The notes under the pieces are model-generated. The model was not told the origin of the DNA. It searched no databases and was given only the letters and a program-made list of their open reading frames with translations. Source: Kalmusia sp. IMI 367209 (taxonomy: Eukaryota; Ascomycota; Dothideomycetes; Pleosporales; Didymosphaeriaceae). From it: a stretch of DNA of 64,000 bases. Of this stretch, positions 1-9,224 are shown one piece after another; position 1 is the first letter of the stretch; the number at the start of each line of letters is the position of its first letter. Location: contig JAPEUQ010000010.1 of NCBI GenBank assembly GCA_027946365.1, forward strand, positions 930,001-994,000. Reading direction: 5' to 3'. A program made the translations under genes and the position numbers.

Positions 1-140
1 TCGGACGACGATAGCTTGGTCTTAAGGTCGGCGACGGTGGTGGTCGAGGGCAGCGTCAGGACATGTTTTTTATCGTTGGCAGCCTTGACGTTGAAGGTGA
101 CCTGCGAGTCTTCGGTCGAGGCGGCGGCGTCGTCGGCCAT
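1..140 (-). CDS. dsk2: Ubiquilin-like protein Dsk2, N-terminal fragment
   Basis: The first 46 codons of a leftward gene that runs off the window. The ATG lies at 140-138 and opens with an acidic/alanine leader (MADDAAASTEDS) followed by a ubiquitin-like fold start: QVTFNVKAANDKKHVLTLP, then TTTVADLKTKL, which is strand 1, strand 2 and helix 1 of a UBL domain. This combination is typical of fungal Dsk2/ubiquilin, a shuttle factor that binds proteasome subunits through the UBL and ubiquitylated cargo through a C-terminal UBA. Only the UBL start is visible, so another UBL protein (for example Rad23) remains possible, although Rad23 normally starts directly with the ubiquitin fold and has no such leader. 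It is transcribed divergently from the oxidoreductase at 683. Confidence 0.7.
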   Translation of the reverse strand, partial: MADDAAASTEDSQVTFNVKAANDKKHVLTLPSTTTVADLKTKLSSS

Positions 141-682
141 GATGTATAAGACGATGTCTCAGTCCGCAGCGACTGTGGGCAGCCAAGTACGGCGGGGTAG
201 ACCTTTGCTGTACTTGGAAACGCTTGGATAGGAATAAGCGATTCAGATGTTGCTGGAGCGCAGAGGGCTGGGTGGCGCGTGGTGGCGATGGTGGTGGTGA
301 TGATGGTGGTGGTGGTGTGTTGAAGGCAGCCAGGTCGTTTGGCGCTTGGCTGATTGCTCGCTGGACGGCGTTAGAAGGCGGAAGAAAGCGCCCACATGCG
401 AACTCCATCGTCACTGCCGCCTCGTCATGCACGCGCCACTGTGGCTTGTTTGTTTAGTAAGACAAGAGCGACCGTCCAAGCGCGAGTGGGGAAGGAGTCC
501 GGGGCCGAGGTATCTCTCAGTGTCGCCGTCTCCGTTACTCGGACAGGCGGTCACCATGAACATCTCACACACTCGGCAATTGCGTTATCACTTTGGTCAC
601 ATCCCCACAGGTTGAAATTTTGATATAGAGCACACTCCGCCTTCTACTTGTGTCAAGCACATCTCCTAGAACACTGCACATC
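141..682. promoter_or_regulatory. Divergent promoter region between dsk2 and the quinone oxidoreductase
   Basis: About 540 bp separate two outward-reading start codons, so both promoters and 5' UTRs must lie here. It contains an imperfect GGT/GAT trinucleotide tract at about 280-319. Open frames here are GC-rich, low-complexity and not protein-like. No clear TATA box was found. Confidence 0.5.
280..319. repeat. Imperfect GGT/GAT trinucleotide microsatellite
   Basis: A run of GGT and GAT triplets within the presumed promoter or 5' UTR of dsk2. It probably varies in length between strains; no function is implied. Confidence 0.7.
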
Positions 683-1749
683 ATGAAGGGAATCCAGATC
701 AAAGAATATGTTCAGGTACCATATCATCAAGACTGAACCATACACCAACTGTATTTACACATTTTCAGGGCCCCGACGACCTCGAAGTGACATCCCTTCC
801 CACTCCCACACCAGCACCGAACGAATACCTCATCGCCATCCACGCTTCCGCAACAAACTTCTTCGACCTCCTTCAAATTCGCGGCAAATACCAACACCAA
901 CCGCCCTTGCCGTGGGTCGCCGGTTCCGAGTTTTCTGGAACCATCGTCTACGCTCCAAGCTCGCCCTCCTCCCCACCAAAATACAAATTAGGCGACAAAG
1001 TCTTTGGTGCATCACAGGGCGGCTACGCCACGCATGTAGCTTGCACTGAGGAAAGATTGCGACCTGTTCCAAAGGGATGGACGTTTGAGGATGCGGCGGG
1101 GCTATTTGTCACAGCGCCGACTAGCTATGCGGGTTTGGTGGTGAGGGCGGGAATTAAGGAGGGCGATTGGGTGCTTGTGCATGCTGCAGCTGGGGGAGTA
1201 GGATTGGCGGCGGTTCAGATCGCGAAAGCGTTCGGTGCGAAGGTTATTGCGACGGCGGGGACGAAGCATAAGATGGATGTTGCAAAGTCATTTGGCGCTG
1301 ACTTCGCGATCGATTATAAGCAGAAGGACTGGCCAGAGCAAGTCAAAAAACTTACACCGAAGGGGCGAGGCGTTGATATTGTGTATGATCCTGTCGGGTT
1401 GATTGCGCAGTCGATGAAGTGCACGGCGTGGAATGGACGGCTACTTGTTATCGGCTTTGCGGCGGGTGATATTGAGAAACTGGCAACAAATCGTGTTCTG
1501 CTAAAGAATGTTAGCGTCGTGGGCTTGCATTGGGGCATGTATGCCACCCATGAACCGGAAATGGTTGAAAAGGTATGGGACGGCTTATTCAAGCTCATGG
1601 ACGATGGAAAATACAAGGGTACAGTATTCAACGACCAAGAGTATGTCGGGCTTGAGAGCGTCCCTGCTGCACTAAAAGCACTAGGCGGGAGAGATAGCTG
1701 GGGCAAAGTAGTAGTTAAAGTGCCACAAGAAGGACAAAGTAAGATTTAA
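683..1749 (+). CDS. NADPH:quinone oxidoreductase-like protein (zinc-free MDR family)
   Basis: Two exons, 683-715 and 769-1749, phase-0 intron of 53 nt (GTACC...TTTTCAG), giving about 337 aa. The ATG at 683 gives MKGIQIKEYVQ joined to GPDDLEV, the usual N-terminus of the medium-chain dehydrogenase/reductase family. The GroES-like fold is followed by a Rossmann fold with the nucleotide motif HAAAGGVGLAAVQIAK (about residues 140-155), then FGADFAIDY and GRGVDIVYDPVG as in zeta-crystallin/QOR-type enzymes. No structural or catalytic zinc ligands are visible, consistent with the QOR branch, which transfers hydride from NADPH to quinones or activated alkenes. The exact substrate cannot be told from sequence. 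The protein is complete, ending in a basic tail. Confidence 0.88.
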
Positions 1750-2581
1750 GTAGTTCCACAGGTGTAGAGTCATTGCAACTTATTGTAACAGCGTCACCAT
1801 TACCAAGTCTACGAATCTGAACAGAGTCATATCTCTCTAACAATATCCTCTTGTCTCCCTTCTGCTTCAATTTGTGGTAATACACAGGCCAAATTTCCAT
1901 CCAGTAATACTACTACGATTGCCCTAGGGCAAAGTTTGAAGACTACACATTGTGAACAGGGGCAACTCAGTCCACGATGTGTATCTAATTTTTGTGATCT
2001 AATAATGTAAAGCAAACAAATCCCCCAGCGCCGATGTAAAGCCTCACATATGCACACTAAATCGAAGATCACGGACACCAGTCACAAGATCAAGAGAGCA
2101 ATTGAACGTTTGGAAATGTTTTCATTATCTCAACGCAGACGTATCCAGTTGCCCCTCGTGAAAACAAGACACCTCGAAAAACAATGCTTTCCAATGGCCT
2201 CGACCGTAGCCAAAATCGTAACTTCATGAACTCGCATCCAGACGCTCGAAAGACACCACCAACACCTTCAATGCAATATGCTTCCGAGACGCCTTCGCTG
2301 AACAGATTGATAAGAGCTCAAAATCCAGCCGAGTACCCGTTTCCGAGGGTGGATGTGGAAGGTTCCTGTGGACAGGATCCGCGTCACATACCCAAACGAG
2401 ATATAATACTTACCAACTTACCGTTGCGCGTAGAGTCGGGATATGGTTTGGCTCCATTGCGCAAGCCGTTGGTATGAATGCCCGCACCTTGTTATAATAA
2501 CTGTGCTGAACATTGTAATTTGTCACGAGCCACCTGCTCCGTTCGTCACACGATTCCTTTTTGGAACATTTGTTGATCAGC
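1750..2581. other. Intergenic region between convergent genes
   Basis: Holds the 3' ends of the oxidoreductase and cdc20. The only open frame of interest is 2184-2477 (separate entry). Otherwise I see nothing: moderately AT-rich, no repeats. Confidence 0.5.
2184..2477 (+). CDS. Possible small hypothetical protein (97 aa)
   Basis: An ATG-initiated 97-codon frame of mixed, not low-complexity composition (for example TPSMQYASETPSLNRLIRAQ), proline-rich and basic, without a signal peptide, membrane segment or recognisable domain. It sits in an 830-bp gap between convergent genes and could equally be part of a 3' UTR or chance. I do not recognise it. Confidence 0.22.
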   Translation: MLSNGLDRSQNRNFMNSHPDARKTPPTPSMQYASETPSLNRLIRAQNPAEYPFPRVDVEGSCGQDPRHIPKRDIILTNLPLRVESGYGLAPLRKPLV

Positions 2582-4369
2582 TTAGCGGATCGTTGCTGAC
2601 TTGACGGTGCTAGCAGTCTTCATGGATGCGGCACCAGCAGCGGCGATGGATGGCTGACCGGGCTTCTTTTCGAAGATCTTCCAGAACTTGAGAGACTCAT
2701 CGGCAGCGGCGGTGGCGAGCATCTGGCCATCGGGGCTGAGGCAGCTGTGGAGAACGCGAGACTCATGAGCCGGGACCTCCATATTCTTCACACCAGAGGG
2801 GTAGCTCCAGATGCTAAGGGAATTGTCGGGGAAACCGCCAGTGCTGACGATCTCCTTGTAGTGAGTGCTCCATCGCAGGCTGGTGACCTGAGAATCGGTG
2901 GGGATGTGGTTGATGCGAGCCCCGGTCGTGGTATTCCAGAAGTAGATCTGACGATCGTTGGAACCACCGCCGGTTGCCAGGAGGTTGGATTGCCATGGGC
3001 ACCATGAAACAGCCTTGACGGCAGCACGGTGGTTGGTCTTGGTGAATTTAGGAGCGGCAAGAGAGCGAGCATCCCAGATTGAGACCAAGTTGTCGTTGGC
3101 GCCAGTAGCGAGCTGAGCACCGTCGGCACGCCACTCAAGACCGCAAACCTCACCAGTGTGGGATACCAGCTCGGCGACCTTGTGCTGAGCGACGCGCACA
3201 TCATGGTTATAGACAAGACCGGAGCGGGCACCGGTGGACAGGATGTGCTTATTCCATCCCATTACACCGACGCGAGTCTCGTGGCCAAACATGCTTCGGA
3301 GCTTAGTGCCCTCCTCAACATCCCAGATCTGAACCTCGCCAGAGCCAAGGCCAACACCAACGTAGGCACCGTCACCAGACCACTTGACTGAAGAGATATA
3401 CGTGTCAGTTGGGCACTCCAAAAGTGAAGCGACAGAGCCCGAGTCGGCAGACCAAATATAAACGGATCGCTCGAGACCAATGGCGACCTGGTTGCCTGAT
3501 GACCAGTCAAGGAGGTTGAGGTAGTAGTCGTCGACAAGACCAGGCGCATCGAGCACGCGCTCGGGTGCTGATGGAATGCGACGGCGGCTCTGGGCGTTGA
3601 CACTGCTAGCCGGCTTGAGAGGACGGTTATATTGCGAACGGAGATCAATGGGCTTCGATGACTCTGGAGGCGCAGGCTTGAACGCAAGAATGCGGGTGTT
3701 GAGGTTGACACCGCATGCGGATGCAAGTGACGATTGATATGCGACTGCATCTGGGGCAGGCTTCTTGGACTGTGACCGCTCCTCATCGTCATCCTCTAGA
3801 CTAAGGCCTTCTAGGGAAAGAGTCGGTTCCTCTTCTGATGCACGCCCACTAAGATCGAACGCGCTCGCGGCAGTAGACAACACTGATGAGCCTTCGCCAG
3901 TTGAGCTAGACTTTGGTCGCTGGTCAAGATCAATCTTACCTGCGCCGACAGTGCAGGTAGCCTCGCTGGCGGTCCGGTTCGGGATGAAACGATCGGCAGC
4001 ATTGTATGCTATTCTCGTCTTGGTGGGTCGTGATCGAATGGTGCCATCCTTCTTTGACCTAGCTGGCGTCTTGGTTGATGTGGTTGTGCCCGTGCCCGTC
4101 AAGGTCCACTCTGACACACCAAGCTCTAACCGCCGTGGCGAGTTACGAGCGATGTTTGACTTGGGTGAGTCCCGGGTAGACTTAGAGACAGAGCGCTGAA
4201 AGCGGGCCATGAGGTTACCGCCATGGATTGACTCGTGCGCCTGCGCATCGGAAGCCTGGTTTCGTGGGGTGCGGGGAGAGGGCGTCAATGGCATCCGGCC
4301 GCCGGCGGCGCGGGTGGAGAAGACTGATGAGCGGCTCTTGACCGGGGTCAAGACAGCTGGGCTGGCCAT
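2582..4369 (-). CDS. cdc20: APC/C activator Cdc20 (Slp1-type WD40 protein)
   Basis: Single coding exon, 595 aa, ATG at 4369. The disordered N-terminal half contains the C-box DRFIP in AYNAADRFIPNRTASEA (about residue 127), which docks on the anaphase-promoting complex. The C-terminal half is a seven-bladed WD40 propeller starting near VLDAPGLVDDYYLNLLDWS, the Cdc20/Fizzy signature, with repeats such as GHETRVGVMGWN and AHESRVLHSCLSPDGQ. The protein ends in Ile-Arg, the IR tail that binds TPR subunits of APC/C. Together these mark the mitotic Cdc20 rather than Cdh1, which has a different N-terminus. It recruits securin and cyclin for ubiquitylation and is the target of the spindle checkpoint. 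The 5' UTR probably holds an intron (donor GTATGA at 4440, branch CTAAC, acceptor TAG near 4387). Confidence 0.95.
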   Translation of the reverse strand: MASPAVLTPVKSRSSVFSTRAAGGRMPLTPSPRTPRNQASDAQAHESIHGGNLMARFQRSVSKSTRDSPKSNIARNSPRRLELGVSEWTLTGTGTTTSTKTPARSKKDGTIRSRPTKTRIAYNAADRFIPNRTASEATCTVGAGKIDLDQRPKSSSTGEGSSVLSTAASAFDLSGRASEEEPTLSLEGLSLEDDDEERSQSKKPAPDAVAYQSSLASACGVNLNTRILAFKPAPPESSKPIDLRSQYNRPLKPASSVNAQSRRRIPSAPERVLDAPGLVDDYYLNLLDWSSGNQVAIGLERSVYIWSADSGSVASLLECPTDTYISSVKWSGDGAYVGVGLGSGEVQIWDVEEGTKLRSMFGHETRVGVMGWNKHILSTGARSGLVYNHDVRVAQHKVAELVSHTGEVCGLEWRADGAQLATGANDNLVSIWDARSLAAPKFTKTNHRAAVKAVSWCPWQSNLLATGGGSNDRQIYFWNTTTGARINHIPTDSQVTSLRWSTHYKEIVSTGGFPDNSLSIWSYPSGVKNMEVPAHESRVLHSCLSPDGQMLATAAADESLKFWKIFEKKPGQPSIAAAGAASMKTASTVKSATIR

Positions 4370-5022
4370 GACTGCAAACTCTCCTACTATGCGATGTTAG
4401 TCATTGAAGTAATACATGTGAGGCATGTGAGCTGTCATACGTATGAATTTCCTGTACTTTTTGCTGTTGAAGAACAAATATTAGTATTATGCAATGGTGT
4501 AATCGATGCTTGGGTGTATTGATTCAAAGGTATATGGAGCGGTCTGAGAGATGGAATGAGGTAGCAGACGTGGAGAGTAGAGTGAGGTAGGTGGGTAGTG
4601 AAAGACTGAATGGAAGTCTCGATGCAGGTTAAATACGCTTTGTTTACGCGGTCTGGTCGGCAGGGCAACGGCGGAAGGCGCAGCCGAGCACCAATGACAT
4701 CACGTGCGGCTGCTGGTTTGGAATATTGCTCCTTCCGATATTCTGCCGCCCCGTCGCGCTCACCGCCCGGTTTGCCTCTCCGCCAGCTCAGCCAAACTTT
4801 GTGCCGTCAATCCGCCCTTGGCATAAACCTCGACGCTCGCTGCCACTTCAACCGCTGTTGTCCCTCGCTCAGGGCGCAAATTTTCTTTCACTTCTTCTGA
4901 TCCCTATCGCCATTGCCTGGCTCACAGTGCCTTGCCGGTGCCGATAGGGTAATACCAAGGACAAGCCCGCTGCGACGCACAAGCAATCCTCTGTCCCCAC
5001 TCTCATAGTGTCTGTGCATACA
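4370..5022. promoter_or_regulatory. Divergent promoter of cdc20 and the Kelch-BTB gene
   Basis: About 650 bp between outward-reading starts. On the minus strand, a likely 5' UTR intron of cdc20 spans about 4440-4387 (GTATGA, ATGACTAAC branch, CATAG). The right half is C/T-rich, as in a fungal 5' leader. No coding sequence is seen. Confidence 0.5.
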
Positions 5023-7227
5023 ATGGCGCAACCACAGCTGCCACCCGCCTCTTTGTTCTCTGGCAGCCAGGTTGTGAATACGTCTTCGTCCGCCCTCACC
5101 ACGCCGAACACTGGCACTTCCGCGAACAACACCTTTGTCATGTCTGCGAGCCCGGTTAGGAACCGCAGGTCTACCGCGGAGGGGTACAGACCAAAGCTCA
5201 TATCAACCGTCGGCGCGAAACCGGCCTGCCTCGTGAATGCCTCTGTGACCTACGTTGGCAATGATCAGATTTACGCCTTCGGCGGCTTCGACCAGTTTAC
5301 CGATGAAGGTGGGCAGCTACACCAAACGTGCAAGACCACTTGTTAACAAAACGTAGTCTACAATCATGTTCTTCGCTTGAACTTGGTTACCCGCCAATGG
5401 AACCTCGTGGACAATTATGGTGACATTCCTGGTGTGCGAATGGGTCATACCGCATGCCTTTGGCAGGGGGATAAACTTCTCGTTTTCGGTGGTGAGAACG
5501 AGCATAGACAGCACCTCGCCGACGTCATTGTATTCGATCTGAAGACGGCACACTGGACACAACCTGAACTGCATGGCCCGACGCCCCGCGGTCGAGCCCG
5601 CCATTCCGCTGTGATATACGATGAGAAACTCTATATTAGTGGAGGGCAAACCGGGCATGACAGCGTGCTAGACGATATCTGTTTCTTGGATCTTAAGACA
5701 TGGACATGGTCCCGGACGTGGAGATTCGTGCACCGCTACGACCATGCTAGCTGGATCTGGAATGGCCGCATCTGGATATTCGGGGGAATCAACGACGAGA
5801 TGGAGAAAAACAATGAAATTTGGTGGCTCGACCTTCGCGGCAGCCCTGGTTTTGAGACGGCTATGAACTATGGCACTGGTGATCGGACGCTCGTTTCTTC
5901 ACGACAACGATTTGCAACATCAGCATCTGGCCAGCTTGCTACCGGTAGCACTGGTTATACTGCCAACTCCAGCGTCCAGTCTAGCTCGCTAGGCCCTTCC
6001 AGGTCCCCCTACATCGCTCCCGGCACTATATCCTCATTAAAGTTTCATTCCAGTCCGAATCTTCCATCTCAGGCTGCAGGCACACATTTTCATGTCTTTT
6101 CCTCCGGTTGCATGCTTGATTTCGTCACACCGGCCGAATTGAGCTGCGAGACGAGCCTCTCCAGCCTCGAGCTCGATACTCTACGCTGGCAGAAACTGGC
6201 CGATGGCAAAGACCTGTATAATCCGAACTATCGCTGGCATTACTGCACAACCAACGCAGAAGGCACCCATGCATGGCTTCTTGGTAGCCCGGTGGAACCA
6301 GCCGCGGATGGTAACGGAGTCAGCCCTGGGGAATATCTTAGCGATGTCTTGGCAGTCGACTTACGAAAGTACGGCATTCTGGGCAACGATCTGGCTACTG
6401 ATCCTCGAACAAAATTGCCGTCTTCTGATGCGAACGTCACATCCCATTTGACGGGAATTGGTGCGGACCTGTCCCTAACTTTTGACTTACCACCCGAGTC
6501 TGGCAGCGGAGCGGATTTTGTCATCACCGCGGACCCAGATGATGTTGAGTACGAAACTTCACCTACGAATGAGCCGGCGCCATCAACTGCAGTTGCGCCT
6601 ATTTCGCAACCTATTCACGTTCATAGACTCATTTTGTCTGCTCGTTGGCCTCACTTTGCACGTCTTTGGAGTGCGCAGATGGCAGAATTTCACTCGAAGA
6701 AGATGCACATTCCTGAACCGTACTCGGCTGTTCGAGCATTCTTGTTCTACCTGTATACGGACAGCATCGCACCTCACCCAACGAACGGGCCTACCTTGAA
6801 TGATGTGGCTGGCATGCTCGTCATGTCTAATATCTACGATATGCCGCGGCTGCGCCTGCTCTGTGTCAACCGTTTGAGCCGTGAGCTAGACATCGAACAT
6901 GCGGCTATTATCTGGGAACGAGCTGGCACGGCCAACGAGGATTGGCTCAAGCGACGCGCAGCAGCTTTTTGCTTACAAAATTGGGGCAAGGTTGTTCGCA
7001 CAGCTGGATTCAGAGCCCTCGGTCCCCTGAGTGTCATGGATCTTTGCTCTGAGGCAGATGTTGATTCGCGAGTTGTGAGCGGCGAGGAGCTTGAGATGTT
7101 CGGACAGCACAATCGCCCATTTGGCAGTGGCAACCGGAAGCGGAGTCTTGGGAGCGCAGGCGTCCTTACGGCGGGTGAGGAGGAAGGTGACGACGAGGTG
7201 GATGATGACGGCATGGACGTGAATTAG
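5023..7227 (+). CDS. Kelch-repeat and BTB-domain protein (Ral2/LZTR1-like)
   Basis: Two exons, 5023-5308 and 5357-7227, joined in phase (GAT GAA G|TC TAC), about 718 aa. The N-terminal third has consecutive Kelch motifs with GG pairs and spaced aromatics: QIYAFGGFDQ, RMGHTACLWQGDKLLVFGGE, RHSAVIYDEKLYISGGQ, WNGRIWIFGGIND. After a Ser-rich linker, HVHRLILSARWPHFARLW opens a BTB/POZ fold (about residues 500-580), followed by a BACK-like helical region. The C-terminus is acidic (GEEEGDDEVDDDG). This order matches fission-yeast Ral2, which acts with Ras1, and animal LZTR1, a cullin-3 adaptor for RAS proteins. A role as a cullin adaptor or Ras-pathway factor is inference. A single-exon start further downstream would lose the first Kelch blade. 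Confidence 0.85.
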
Positions 7228-7653
7228 GTGTGGCCTAATTTATTGCATTCTTTCGGCGTTTTCACTATCCCGGATCATACGACTTGGCATTTTAGAACAG
7301 CGCGGAGTCTAGGTTTGGTTGGTTTAGTGAGTCTGGATATACAGGCTTTATTTTACAGTGGCGCACGTGGGGAACTTGATTTCGAAAAGGTAATGCCCAG
7401 GATAGGAGTGCATTACAATGGCGTTCTGGATGGTCATGAATTGATGACAGTCATGGCAAATAATATTAGGAACGAACAGACGACTTCTGCATGTATTTGA
7501 GCTGTATCGTTATGTTGTTTTCGCCATGTAACAGTCATATATAGGCCAACGTGCCCACACAGGATTGACTTCAGACATCACAACACGTTTCTTATAGGTA
7601 TGACCTGTTCTAGTTCTTGCCCAGACAAAGAGGCCGAACCCAATAAACCCCTT
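7228..7653. other. Intergenic region between convergent genes
   Basis: About 425 bp of 3' UTR sequence for the Kelch gene (left) and the SDR gene (right). Frames here lack protein character; nothing else seen. Confidence 0.5.
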
Positions 7654-8619
7654 TCACTCGGCTCTGCCCCAGGAAGACTCCGGTATAGCCTTACTCGCAT
7701 CTCCAAATGGCCATCCTACGAGCTCTATATTGAACTTGTGTGTCTCCTCAATCTCCTTGGCTTGTTCTTTGAGCTCGTCCACGTCCCAATTAGTGAACAG
7801 GAATTTGCCTTTCAGGAAACGCGCCTCTGGGCTAGCGAGCCAGACGTTGAAGCCTGCAGGGAGTGAAACTAGAGCCGTCGGCTTTGGGTGGCATAGAGGA
7901 GAGAGTAGGAGACTTACTATGATCCTCATAATTCATAGCTTTGACCCCGCCAGCTTTACGGTTCATGTCCGTATCCACAACACCTGGCTGAATCGAATAC
8001 ACTGCAAGACCAGGGTTGTTAAACCCGACGATATCGAATAGGCGGTAATTTGCCCACTTGGCTATGCTGTACGAGGCGAAGCCATCGAAAAGGTTGGCGT
8101 GCGCAGCAGTCGAATTGACGTCGATAACTGTTCCGTCCGGTGCGGCCCTCCTCAAAAAAGCACGTGCGAGATTGAACGCCATGGCCATATTCGCATTGAT
8201 TCCTTCCATGTACTCGTCGCCGTCAACTTCCAGAAATGCGCCCATAGGTCCTGAAGCCCCCGCATTACTAACGAGGACATTGATCTTCTTGCCAGAGTTA
8301 AGGGGTACGAACGCCTCGACGGCATCATTAACCTCCTTGGCTTTTGTGACGTCGACGGAGGCCGTGAAGACTTCGATTCCTGGGTAGGCTTGCTCGAGCG
8401 AAGCTTTGGTGTCGGCGAGGGGTTGGGGACGTCGACCTAGGAGGGCGATGCGCGAGGCACCTGCTTGGGCGAAAGCTCGCGCTGTTTCAGCGCCGATGCC
8501 AGTGCCTCCGCCGCTGATGAGGACTGTTTTGCCTTTCTGCGAGAGTTCAGGGCGGGTGGGGATATGGATGGGTAGCCCGTTGAGTGCCAAGTTTTGGTCG
8601 GGGAGGGGAATGGTGGCAT
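7654..8619 (-). CDS. Short-chain dehydrogenase/reductase, start codon out of frame
   Basis: Exons about 8590-7918 and 7868-7654 with a 49-nt intron (GTAAGT...CTCTAG), about 295 aa plus a short N-terminus. Classical SDR marks: cofactor motif SGGGTGIG near the N-terminus, SNAG, the catalytic serine in DVNSTAAH, and YSIAK (Tyr/Lys pair). The C-terminal exon ([20 protein letters not shown]) is usual for fungal SDRs of this size. Oddity: the conserved N-terminus ([20 protein letters not shown]) has no in-frame ATG, and no AG acceptor lies between it and the upstream in-frame stop. The nearest ATG (8619-8617) is out of frame by one base, across a C4-T-C4 stretch. Either one base is missing in this assembly or translation starts at a non-AUG codon. 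Substrate unknown. It is divergent from the transcription factor at 9225. Confidence 0.8.
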
Positions 8620-8717
8620 TATGAGATGTTTAAAGCGGTTTAGATGTTTCAATGAGAAGGATTCAATGTCGAGAAGGTTGTGACGGGATGTGTTCGTTTG
8701 GACGGATGGTGGGCATG

Positions 8718-8725
8718 TTTATATA
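8718..8725 (-). promoter_or_regulatory. TATA box of the SDR gene
   Basis: TATATAAA on the minus strand about 100 nt upstream of the presumed SDR start, the expected distance for a fungal TATA element. Confidence 0.5.
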
Positions 8726-9048
8726 CCCGGGTCTCGTGGGTCTGGTGAGGGCATGGCAAAGATAGTATTTCAAAGCATATGTGTGTTCATATTTGTTTTC
8801 ACGCCGCCAATTTGATGAGATCTGCAAGGCGGGTTGTACATTTTGTCTCCTACAAGAGATTACATCGTCTCCGTTATTCGCATATGCATAGATTCGACAA
8901 CTCAGTTACCTGGGAGGTCGTGCGGCTGGGAGTTGTTTGTCATACTAGAGATTACATAAGTATTATTATGCGAGGCATGTTCTATATCCGAATGTGGTGA
9001 AACTGAAGCACGAATTCGTAAATTGTACCGACCGCTTTACAAAATGTA

Positions 9049-9056
9049 CCGTCCGG
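9049..9056. promoter_or_regulatory. Everted CCG-N2-CGG half-sites (candidate zinc-cluster factor site)
   Basis: CCGTCCGG, inside the longer inverted repeat ACCG-TC-CGGT. Zn(II)2Cys6 factors bind paired CGG triplets, and such a gene starts about 170 bp downstream. Autoregulation is inference. Confidence 0.35.
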
Positions 9057-9103
9057 TAACTAGTCTAGATTAGGTATAACCCATTGCGATGCTGCCCGCA
9101 GAA

Positions 9104-9119
9104 CCTACACTAGTGTAGG
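9104..9119. promoter_or_regulatory. Perfect 16-bp palindrome CCTACACTAGTGTAGG
   Basis: Identical on both strands, about 105 bp upstream of the regulator's ATG. A further CCTACA half-site follows about 8 bp later. A homodimer operator is possible; the binding protein is unknown. Confidence 0.4.
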
Positions 9120-9224
9120 CTGACAAACCTACATGTTCCATCATGCTTTAGAACCCCCGGAATTCATGTACGTCCGGCCTCGACATTCAATCCCCTTACA
9201 ATTTTGTGGCGGATTAATTTGAAA

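Larger units (their letters stand above)
8620..9224. promoter_or_regulatory. Divergent promoter between SDR and the zinc-cluster regulator
   Basis: About 600 bp shared by two outward-reading genes. It carries a TATA box for the SDR, an everted CCG-N2-CGG site and a perfect 16-bp palindrome (separate entries). No coding sequence. Confidence 0.55.
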
